The translations under genes and the position numbers were made by a program. This document shows, one piece after another, positions 1-11,100 of a stretch of 64,000 nucleotides of DNA. The DNA lies in the NCBI GenBank assembly GCA_019925795.1, contig CM034301.1:42805783-42869782 (forward strand). Reading direction: 5' to 3'. The notes under the pieces were generated by a model that ran no database searches, was not told where the DNA came from, and saw only the letters and a program-made list of their open reading frames with translations. Numbering within the stretch: the first letter of the stretch is position 1; each line of letters starts with the position of its first letter. The DNA is from Dendrobium chrysotoxum (taxonomy: Eukaryota; Streptophyta; Magnoliopsida; Asparagales; Orchidaceae).

Positions 1-93
1 CAACAAAAATCAGTAAGATTGGAGAGAAAATCACAGCAGGAATCAACAAGGGAGACTTATATTTCAGCCTAGGACACTGCTCTGATACCAATT
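1..93 (-). mobile_element. 5' end of LTR retrotransposon interior with primer-binding site
   Basis: GCTCTGATACCA at 79-90 is, on the minus strand, TGGTATCAGAGC, the primer-binding site complementary to initiator Met tRNA. It is followed after three bases by an LTR start, TGATAGG. The body of this minus-strand element lies left of the window. Confidence 0.75.
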
Positions 94-580
94 TGATAGG
101 AAACACTTGTAAACTACAATGGAACCCTGACTGAAATTGAATTTCAACGAAGTACAAAACTAGAAATATAAAGAGCAAAGTGAAGATAAAGGCGAGGAAC
201 GATTATATTGATAGCAGATGAAAGAAAACATACAAGATACAATGGATCTTCAATTCAAGAGGAAAATCCGGCTCTCCCAAATCTCTAGATGTCGCCAGAG
301 GCCAAAACAACGAAGAACAACTCAATTCAGAAAAATACTTGATACCCTAACCCTAGGAAAACATTCTACTTAAAACATACAATCATAAAGAAAATCTCTA
401 AACAACCCATCCTTTGAATTTTCAGTCCTAAATCACCTTAATTTCTTCCTAAACGAGGGCTGCTGTCGGACCCCACGGATTGGAGGCGGAAACTATGGAG
501 GCGTACATGTTCAGCCTTTTGTAGCCGTGGCTGGTCCCTCTTGGACCAGTTGGACCGGTCCCTCCTAGACCAGTCTAGCA
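94..580 (-). repeat. LTR (5' LTR of minus-strand element)
   Basis: This LTR of 487 bp begins TGATAGGAAAC beside the primer-binding site and ends CAGTCTAGCA. It shares its ends and an internal block (GATCTTCAATTCAAGAGG, then CCGGCTCTCCCAA) with the solo LTR at 62159-62634. The terminal TAGCA seems to be a mutated TATCA. The target-site duplication cannot be tested because the other end is outside the window. Confidence 0.75.
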
Positions 581-1223
581 GTTTCATATCTAGTAAATGG
601 TAAGAGAAAATGAAAAAAAGGTGCAATTTTAGAGAAATTAGCTCTTTCCCTGGGTTGCTAGGTTAGTTGGATGATCTTACTAAGACTTATAATACTCCTC
701 GCAATCTTCTCTTTTCAGGAGAACATTAAGCTGGGTGAATGTCATGCTTTGATGGGTCTGATTTGTTAGATGGTATCAGATATTTGTTCTGCTGGTTTGG
801 GTACGGTGTAGATTGCTTAGAATTCCGAGGAAGATTATGCTTGGTATTTTTGATAGAACTAAACTGCTTTTAAATTATGCTATCCTTCGAGTATTTATCT
901 TGTTCTCACATAAAACAAATTCTTACTGAACAATGTGCATCTTGAGATGCTAAAACAATATCAGAACTGGTGACAAGTTCCTTTTGCCAGAATCTTTTAC
1001 CCATCATAATAATTACATTATGACTTGGGCCATTGTTTTCAGATGAAGAGTGGACAGTATCCAGGTTCTACGCACAACACTATCAAATTCGCTGTTAAAA
1101 TTTTTACTGAATTATTTTAATTCTTTTATGGTTCTTTTTCAGATTTAATTGTTTGAACTTGGAACTGTTTTTGATTGGTTTATTATGTTTTGAAAAACTT
1201 AGATTTCCATTTACTTTTGATAG
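581..1223 (+). other. Intron sequence, no further feature seen
   Basis: This is AT-rich intron of the host gene between the LTR and exon a. No reading frame here resembles the DUSP N-terminus, and I see no repeat border. Confidence 0.5.
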
Positions 1224-1475
1224 ATGGTGGCAATCCTGGCTTGACTTTGTTAACCAAGATATGAATATCACTGTGAGCAATGGCTATGGTTCACACAATT
1301 ATGGATCTCCTTGTTCAAGCATCCCCGAAAGGCCTTTTGCTATTGACAATTCTGATTTGATTAATGACGCAACATCAGAAATCTCAAATGTAGATATAGA
1401 GCTTCATGAAACCTTAGTGGAAGGTCGAGACTACATATTGCTCCCACAAGAAGTTTGGGATAGATTGCATGGGTG
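1224..1475 (+). CDS. UBP5: UBP5-like exon a (DUSP domain)
   Basis: The exon follows ...TTTTGATAG and starts on the third base of an Arg codon, reading R-WWQSWLDFVNQD. It ends at TG before GTGAGT, and the next exon supplies the G of the Trp codon. It encodes DUSP-domain residues, with IDNSDLI and the block EGRDYILLPQEVWDRL. An upstream ATG at 1153 is in frame, but it lies in the intron and is not the start. The first coding exon is not in 1-1223 and should lie upstream of the window. Confidence 0.9.
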
Positions 1476-2089
1476 GTGAGTTAACTGACTTCGAGTTTAA
1501 ATATTTCCGTTTTGTACACATGCATTTTGATGCATGCAATCTTTCTTCTTTGAGTTCCATTTTACTTACAGAAAATTCAATACTTTTGAAGAATTTGGCT
1601 CTTAATAAGGTTTATTGTTGAAAAGGATGACTGTAATGGCTTGATACTTTGTGTTACAGTGAATGTTCCAAATTTATATACGCCTCAATATTTCGTGAAA
1701 ATTTTTGTTGATACCTGATCCGACGTAATTCAAAGAAAACTTGCTTTTCAATGTTTACATCTTTGAATCATAACTTGAGAGCTAATCAAGTATGTCAAGT
1801 TTTGCACGTCTAACATGATGACATGGAAACTTATTCAGTATCAAATAATATGTAAAGCAATCCCAGCATGTCGTAGATGTGGTAAACATGGCAGGACTCA
1901 TATTGGGAACGACTTAGACGTTGCTGTCAATTTTTACCTTCTTTCCTTTTTTTTTAATTTATGATAATTTAAATTTTTTTGCCTTTCACTTTAGAAGGCA
2001 AGGACAATGTTACTTACGCTATTGCCCATTTATATTATTATTTTTTCATTTGTTTGATATTATTAAGAATATGATTGTAGAATATTTGT

Positions 2090-2178
<89 letters not shown>

Positions 2179-5100
2179 TGATATTTTTTTTGATATTATT
2201 AGAACAATGATTGTATGATTTTTGTTCTTTATGATTCATAATATGTGTTTGTGAGCTCTTATCTTTCCAACCTATGTTAAAGTCTCATATCTTTCTAGAT
2301 TTTCTTTGCTTTGTGGGCTCCAAAACATTGTGCCCCAGCCTCTCTGTGTATTCTTATCGATGAGGAAAATTTTAATAGATTATATTCCAGGGTAAATTTT
2401 TAGAAGACAGATTAGTTTAATATAAGATACTACTCAGAGATTTAACTATTATTTTGCGAGGAATTTATGATCTAAGGTCTGGTTTATCTTTGTTGCGGAC
2501 TGGAACATTCGCGCGGTAGAGAGATAAAGAGCTTGATATCTTAGCTTTGAATGAAGATCCATCACACATATAGATAAAAAGAGAGGGGGTGCGAGAGTCA
2601 TAAGAGACACCAATAATTTTATGTGAAAAATCCTGAAGAGGGGAAAAATCACAGGGCCTGGCCTAGTTAAAATGATTTCACTAGTGTTTGTAGTCGATTA
2701 TAAATGGTGCCCTTTCGCGGGGGAATGCATTGGCTCAATATATCATATAGAGCACATTACATAGTTGGGGTTGGAAGAATCCAATGATAAGGGAGCCATT
2801 CTCAGGAGAGCTTTGGCCTGTTTATTTGGTTGGTAGGGTTGTATTTGGGCAAAGTAGATCAGAGGGACTGTAGTCGGTGGGTGACGGTGGTTGGAGGGAC
2901 CGTAGTCAGCGGGTTGGAGAGATCGTAATCAGCGGGTGACGGTGTTTGGAGGAACTGTAGTTTGCAGGTGACGGAGGTCGGAGGGACCATAATCGGCGAG
3001 CGACGGTGGTCGGAGGGACCGTAGTCGGCGGCGACGAAGGTCGGAGGGATCGTAGTTGGCAGACGACGGTGATCAGACGGATCGTAGCAGACAGGCGACG
3101 GAGGTTGCAAGTGATGGTGGTCAGAGGGATCGTAGTCGGCGAGCTATGGAGGTTTGAGGGACTACAGTCGGCAGGTGGTGGAGGTTTTAGGGACCGTAGT
3201 CGGCGGACGACAGTGGTTGGAGCGACCATGTTTGGCGGGAGACGGTGATCAGAGGGACCATAGTTGGCGGGCGACGGAGGTCGGAGGGATCGTAGTCGGC
3301 GGGTGACGGTGGTCGTAGGAACCATAGTCAACGGGCGACGGAGGTCGGAGGGACCGTAGTCTGTGGGCGACGGTGGTTGGAGGGATCGTAGTCGGCGGTG
3401 GTGCTGGAGCTCAGAGCTCTCTCCAATCCCCAGTCAAAAGGTTCCCCTTCATGTATAGAGTGGGAGTCTATTTATAGATTTTTTAGAGTGGCATGCCCTG
3501 TAAATATGGAGAAGATCTTGGGCAGATTTGGAGTGCTCCATTGGATCACCCATATTGACCCCCTCCCGATCATAGAGCATTTGCCAAGCATTTATGCATC
3601 TAAATGACGTCAGAATTAAGCGATCTTGGGCTTGTTGGATTTGTCTCGTTGAACCACTCGATTCGACTATAAACATGTTACATTTGGATATCATTTGGCC
3701 ATCCAATTTAGGCTTTGAACCTTCCAAATAAGCTTTGGGCCCCAGATTTGGACCCATTTGGGCTTGGATTGGACCGATTTTGGTGTCTTTGGTTCGTCTC
3801 TTTGAGATGTTTAGTTTGATCATAAGTTTGTTGAAATTGGAGTTCAGATGGTCCCGAATTTTAATTTGTAAGTTTCCAACTTGAATATGCCTTGAGATTT
3901 GTGCACAATCAAGATGATTTTTGATGATGTATGAATCTTTATGGTAATGAGAGAGAACTTTCAATCAATGGTAGTCGATAGATAGATACTAATTACTTAG
4001 TGTATGGTAGCAACAATTTTAGGTTGAATTTTGATTTTTAAAGGTTTGAAATTTATTATAGTGTACTTAAAGTGTGTGGTAAGGGAATGATGATGAACCC
4101 GATCAAGATTTTATAGTTCCGTTGTCCTATGTTGTCGTGGTTTCGTAGGTAGCCGACTCAACCTGATCAAAGGATCATTGTCGACAGCCATGAATTATGT
4201 TGTCCAAGGGTATTTTATAGATTTGGGATGAGTATTTGTCTAAAGGAATATATTCAAGTCAACCTTGTTTGTGTCTTATCAAATAACCCTATGATTCATT
4301 GCTCAAGGGTTTTGAGCTATTAGGGAACGTACTGGCTCTAACCTTGACTCTAATTAATAGTACAATTTTGCAGCAAAACTACCTGGTAAGAGGGGACCGA
4401 TCATAATTGTTTACCTGCGATGTCATTTGACGGTAAAATCACCCATTAGAGGGTACTTGCTACGTCCTTACTGGTGAAAGATTGTTTGAGAATAAATCTT
4501 ACCGATATACTTGATACGATATTCACTTTTTGTGAGCTGAGGTTATTCTCAAATTTATCATCCGCAATTAATGATTGGGGAAGATGGGTGGATTTTGTTT
4601 TAAGTTTTTCTTAGGTGATTAATTTCATTTTCATAATTTTGGAAAGAATTGACTTTTGAATATTTATTGAAATTTAATCCCCCGATCTATTAATTTTGAA
4701 GTTTGGGGCATTTTTCAGAAATAAGCAGTCCACTTTAGTTGATATTTTCAATCAACATGGCCATCATTAGGTTGAAATTGAAGTAATTTTAAATATATCT
4801 GTATTTCATTAGAGTTTGGATGCATTTGCAAAGATATAATCATCTCTTGTCGAGATTCTCCTTCAACATGACCATCATCAGGGAGATTTTGAGGTTATTT
4901 TAAAAATATTTATATTCACAATAGAGTTTAAAGGTATTTAGAAAAAGATAGAGTCTTTTTCGATTGAGATTCACTTTCAACATGATCATCATAGAGAATT
5001 GTTTGTAATTTTATTTTATTATTCAAACCTTGACAGCTCTCTTTGCTTGTCAACAGAGGATCAGGTTCAATTTTTGATTTTAGAGATTTTCATATAGGTG

Positions 5101-8100
5101 CTGAAATCGAGAGCTTATATTTTAAAGGATGCATTTCCTTTTGGGAGGCCTTGAGGACCTAATGTCAACTTTCAAATTAAATTTTCCTAGTAGATTTAAT
5201 GATTGTATGCTTACTTGTCAATTCAAGTTGTGTCGTCATTTTTTTTGGAGACTTAGCTTGAAATTTTAGCCTGTGCAACATTCTTGGATATTAAATTTGA
5301 GCGTTTAACACGATTGTCAGAGCATATACTGGTAGATTTAAGCTTCTTTCTTAAATGACATGCACATATTTAGTACATTTGCGTGCTTTTTTGTGCATTT
5401 GTATGGAGCATTCAAACACTTTAAATATGTTGCCAAACTTTTAGTGCATTTGCACAATGTAGTTGCATATTTTTCAGTGCATTTATTTAGAGTGTTTGCA
5501 TGCTTCTCAGAGCATCAAATTTAAAAGTTCATTTATAATTTTCCATTATGTACAACATTCTTGACTGTTACACTTGTCGGAGCACACGAAGACTCTATTT
5601 TCAAGAGTGTTTTTTTGGTGCAATTTTTAGTGTACTTGCATGATTTTTAGTGTGCCCATATGTGGATTGCATTTGATGTTTGGTGCATGGGATGCGTTTA
5701 TACTCCTCTCGAGACAATTTTAATAGAGTTTGAGGATTGCCTCGGAATATGTGCACATGACTTGAAAAATATCTTGATTTGGTTACTTTATTCATTTTTT
5801 CGTATTTCTTGCACGAATTTTGAGCCGATGTATATTAGAATTTAAAAGTCTTGTAAAATTCGTACAAGTGACAATGTTATGCAAATTTCAATTTTCTTTC
5901 TTATATTTTGCAATTTAAGGCGATCGACTTTTGTTTGCTTGCATGAAAAGTGGTTATAGGGCCCCATGGGATTTTCTACCTTCTTTATAACATGAAGGTA
6001 TGAGGATGGTTTTATTTCACATTTCAATGCTTTAGTTTCATTTGAGTTTGTGGTTTCTATTCGTACTCACAGAAGCTTGTAGGTTCAATTTGGTTTCCTA
6101 TATGTCAAGTGTTTTTTTTCCGTGCTTAATTTTTTGTTATTTTGTTGTTGCTTACGTTTCATTTTTAAATGTTTGATTTATATAATTATTATTTAGATTG
6201 CTTAAACTTTGCAAGCCTTTGGTCCCTTGTAGTGTGTTTTTAGGTTCAAGTTTAGTTAGAATTTCAGTAGCCTTCTAATGTCTCCCTTGCAGAAAAAGAA
6301 ATTTTGGGGAGTCTGGGTGATGTAGTACTATGTGCTTAAAATGAATGGAATGGAGTATTGCACGATTTCTTGTTTTAGAGCATTAAGGATTCAATTATTA
6401 GCCGTAGAACGATAAAATAAAACTAGTGATGGATGCCTATGTTTAGGCTAAATCACTAGCCAAGCACTAGGACAAACAAAATAACTTGAAATTCAATAAC
6501 ATGCGTAATGATAAGAGTTCATTCAAAATCCCTACTCTAACAATGAGATTAGCAACATAGAAAATCAATAACTCTTTCCCTATGTTTACTAGGCTTTAGC
6601 AGGAGTTAAGTGGGGCGATTCCTTGCGCTTCTGTCACTACCTACAAGGTTAGGAAAACGAATAGAGAATTGAAAGGGTAGAAAAGTCAACCCTTACTGAG
6701 AGAGGAATCATCGCCGGATGAACTCCTTTGAATTGCCAAGGGTACCGGTAATGATGTGTAGAAGACGATTGAAGTAGCCTTTGAAGGAGAAGAACGAAGT
6801 AGTCGGAGGAATGGCGGGTGTGAAGCGACCAACAGTAATCCACTTTCCTTTGGCCCTTTGATCGTCGAGAGTATCAACCAATGTAATGTGGATCCTCTCC
6901 AAGTACTCTTCTACGGTGGTTTCGTAGCCAAATCCAACGTCGAAGAAGGGGGAACGAAGTACGTCGATATTGTCTTGATCGTCAAGCACTAAACCCGAAT
7001 CCCATGGACGGGCTTCCATTCATGCTTCTTAAGGATCAAAGGGTGGTGAAGTCGCTATAGTATTGCTGTCCTTGAAGGTTCCTTCCAAAGGATGAGGGCT
7101 TTTCCTTTGAAAATCAAGTGGGGAGGGTTGGGGAAGGGGGCGGCCAAGGTAGGGGTTGGGAGGGAAACTTGTTTGTAGAGTTAGGGTTAGGGTTAGAGGA
7201 GTTTTAAAATTTCCAAATCTGAAATTTGATTTCAGATTTTGAAATTCGATGGCTACTAGGAAAGGAAAAAGGATTTATTTAAGGAGTGAAGATTGGAGAG
7301 AGAGAGAAAGGGAGAGAGGGGCGGCGGCAAGCATGGGGCCGGCGGCTTTAGGAAGAGGGGGAGGGGATTGGGGAGTTAATTTGGGTTACCTTATTTGGGA
7401 TCTTAGTTTAGGAAAGGAATTAATTTACTCCTATTTGAATTTAAATTCAAATTGGATTAAATTAGGAAAGTTTCCTAAAATAAATTTAATAAATTTGGAA
7501 GGTTTCTAGATTTAATTTCAAATTGAGTTGAGTTCAAATCCTTCCTAAATAAGGACCATGTTAATTTAGGAAACCCAAAAGGGAAGGGGAGGGAAGGGGC
7601 GGCCGGCGGCTGGCTTGGGGTGGGAGGGGTGCCGTCGGTTTGAGAGGGGAGAGGAGGGGAGGGGGAAAATCGGGGAGGGGTTAGGTGGCCGACGGGTGGG
7701 GCTTGGGGAAAGGCCTACCCGACGGCATAGGGAGCAAGGGGAAGGGGAATAAGACGTTGGGGGGGGGGAAAGAAACCACGAACCCGGCCGTCTCCAAGGT
7801 TTGTGGGTGATCCGTCGTCCCTCCTAGGGAAACCTTCAAGACTCTCAACCTCTCAAACTCTCACACAAAGAGTGCAGGAATTTTCTGTAATAATCATTCA
7901 TTAACCAAAAGAAAATACATAGAAGGCTTTAAATAGCCTCACACAAAGACACAACATAAAGACGACGATGCCCTCCGGGCTTACAAACAAGTATATGGTA
8001 AAATAGGGAAATAACACATAGGAACTAAACATAGAACTAATGAAAGAAACAAAGACCCAACAAGACTGAAAAATATAAAGACTCGATCGTGGCCGTAGAT

Positions 8101-11100
8101 CGACGACCACGCCTTCGATACACTTTCCATGTAGAGATGTCCTCATCATTCTCCCGGGGTGAAAGAAAGCTCGACTACGTCGAGTAAGTAGCTCTGGTGC
8201 TATCATAAATCTCCAATGCATCAGGGTCCACCTGCTGCAGCTCCTCACGATCCAACCAAGTATCCTCAGACTCGGGCTTACCTCTCCACCTGATCAAGTA
8301 CCTATGTCGTCCACCCTCCCTTGTAGAAATGACTTCATCGCTCAGAATCGCGTCCACTTTTTCTGCCATAGGTGATTTAGGGATATCTGGTAGTGGAGGT
8401 AGGTTAGGGATCTCACAAGGTGGGTTCACACAAGGATGTTGTATGAGTGGGTTTGGTGGATTGAAATCCGGACCTTCATATGCAACTAAATCTTCTATGT
8501 TAAAGGAGGGATTGATGTTGAACTCAGCAGGGAGGTCTACCACATACGCATTATCGTTGATTTTCTTAATTATCTTGAATGGACCAGCACTCTTAGCATG
8601 CAATTTCTTAACCGTTCCCTGCGGGAACCGTTCCGGACGAATCCGCACCATCACAGAGTCACCAACATCAAAAGTTTTAAATTTTCGTTTCAGATCAGCA
8701 TGTAATTTGTAATCATTATTGCTCTTTTCAATTTGTTGTGCAATTTCTTTATGAAGTTCATGCATATGTGATGCAAATGATGATGCAGACTCCGAAATCC
8801 TGTACCTAGGGCACATGGGTATAAGATCTAACGGCTGCCTAGGTTTGAACCCATAAACAATTTCAGAAGGACTCAGGCCAGTGGTTCGATTCACAGAATT
8901 ATTATATGCAAACTCAGCAGTAGGTAAAATAGAATCCCAATCCTTAATATGTTCGTCGACCAGAGACCGTAACAGGTTTCCTAAACTCCTATTAACTACC
9001 TCCGTCTGGCCATCAGTCTGTGGATGGAAGGCTGTAGAGAATTGTAGTTTAGTGCCTAATTTCATCCAAAGGATTTTCCAAAAATAGCTAGTGAATTTAA
9101 CATCCCTATCTGATACGATGGTCTTGGGGAGACCATGTAGACGGACAACCTCATTGAAATAAAGCTTGGCAATGTGGGAAGCGTCAGATGTTTTGGAGCA
9201 AGGTATGAAATGAGCCATTTTGGAAAATCGATCAACTACGACATATATGGCATCATTTCTACGAATTGTCTTGGGCAGGCCTAAGATGAAATCCATACTA
9301 ACATCCTGCCAAGGACAACTAGGGATAGGCAAAGGAGTGTAAAGGCCAGTGTTCTGCTTACGCTGTTTGGCTAACTGACACGTGTGACATCGGCTAACCA
9401 TCCTACCAACGTCTCTCTTTAGGCTGGGCCAAAAGAAACGGTACTCCACGGCTTCTATAGTTTTGTCTCGTCCAAAGTGCCCAGCGAGGCCTCCGGCGTG
9501 GAGTTCCCAGACAAGAAATTCCCTAAGGGAGGTGCCAGGAATGCAAAGCTTTTGAGCTTTAAAAAGGTAACCATCCTCTAGAAGGAAGTCATCCACAAGG
9601 CGTAGGCTGCCTGTGGACAAGAGAGAGTAGGTCTCTTTGAAATCGGGGTAGTCCAGATAGTCCCTCTTTATTTGGTCGAAACCCACAACTTCAGCTTTCA
9701 ACTCAGTGGCAGTCATCATACGACGACTGAGAGCATCGGCAGCTTTATTTTCGACTCCCGCCTTGTGTCTAAGGGTGTAAGTGTACTCTTGAAGGAACTC
9801 TACCCAACGACCGTGGCGTGCATTCAATTTCTTTTGGGAGTTGATGTAACGCAGAGCTTCGTGATCCGAGAAGATGACGAACTCTTGCGGGAGCAAGTAG
9901 TGTCGCCAATAGCGGAGGGATTGGATCACAGCGTAGAACTCTTTGTCGTAAGTAGAATATCGCTGCCTAATGTCATTCAGCTTCTCGCTAAAGTAAGCTA
10001 CTGGGTGACCTTCCTGGGATAGGACTCCTCCAATTCCGACTCCCGAAGCGTCGCATGTCACTTCGAAGATTTTGGAGAAATCAGGAAGTCTCATCACTGG
10101 GGCTTCCACCATTTTCTTCTTAATCTCATCGAAAGCTCGGGTGGCGGCCGGGGTCCAGTGAAAATCACCCTTCTTAAGACAGTCAGTGATAGGAGATACG
10201 ATAGTGCTGAAATTTCGGATAAATCTCCTATAGAAGGTGGCCAATCCGTGGAAGCTGCGGACTTCCCGGATGTTCTGAGGGAGAGGCCATTCAATGATGG
10301 CTTTCACTTTTTCAGGGTCTGCAGAAACCCCTTGAGCTGACACGATAAAACCTAAAAAGATGACTCGATCGACAAGGAACGTACACTTCTTAGGATTCGC
10401 GTACAATTGTTCTTTCCTTAAGACCGAACAGACTTGCTGTAGGTGGTCCAGGTGTTGTTCAACAGAATGGCTATATATAAGAATATCATCGAAGTAGACA
10501 ACGACAAACTTACCCATAAAAGGGCGTAACACCTGGGTCATGATTCTCATAAAAGTGCTCGGGGCATTACTCAACCCGAAAGGCATGACCAACCACTCGT
10601 ATAGACCATCCTTGGTCTTGAAAGCAGTTTTCCACTCATCACCGGGTCGGATCCGGATCTGGTGGTATTCACTCTTGAGATCGATCTTGGAGAAGAGAGT
10701 GGCACCCGTCATCATATCTAGCATATCATCTAATCTAGGAATAGGGAAACGATATTTGACGGTGATTTTATTGATAGCACGGCTGTCAACACACATTCTC
10801 CAAGATCCGTCCTTCTTGGGAGTAAGAAGGGCGGGCACCGCGCTGGGGCTAAGACTCTCCTTAATGAAACCTCGCTGCAGTAACTCATCGACCTGCTTCT
10901 TAAGTTCGGCATGCTCCGTGGGGTTCATGCGATAGTGTGGCAGGTTAGGGAGGGAGGCTCTAGGGACTAAGTCTATTACGTGCTGAATGTCTCTAAGGGG
11001 AGGTAATTGATCCGGGAGATCTTCAGGGAAGACATCAGCAAACTGCCCTAAAATAGGTTGAACTTCTTGAGGAATAGGGTCATCAGATTCGGTGGGAATC

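Noticed and set aside
1153..1223. ATG at 1153 as start of the host protein
   Set aside because: It is in frame with exon a, but the sequence before 1224 is AT-rich intron ending in an acceptor, and the DUSP domain needs upstream residues.
2906..3331. Pro/Arg-rich ORF of 141 codons across the minisatellite
   Set aside because: It exists only because the GC-rich repeat has few stops; the 32-bp unit makes the frame rotate.
7177..7200. GTTAGGGTTAGGGTTAG, telomere-like repeat in the LTR (also at about 14079)
   Set aside because: Only three units of a TTAGGG form. Most plants use TTTAGGG, and the sequence is in both LTR copies, so it is LTR text, not an interstitial telomere.
7249..7509. 86-codon + strand ORF in the CRM LTRs (also 14150-14410)
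   Set aside because: Identical in the two LTRs only because they are twins; antisense to the element and low complexity. The diverged LTRs do not keep it.
9672..10022. 116-codon + strand ORF opposite pol
   Set aside because: Shadow of the well-supported minus-strand pol frame.
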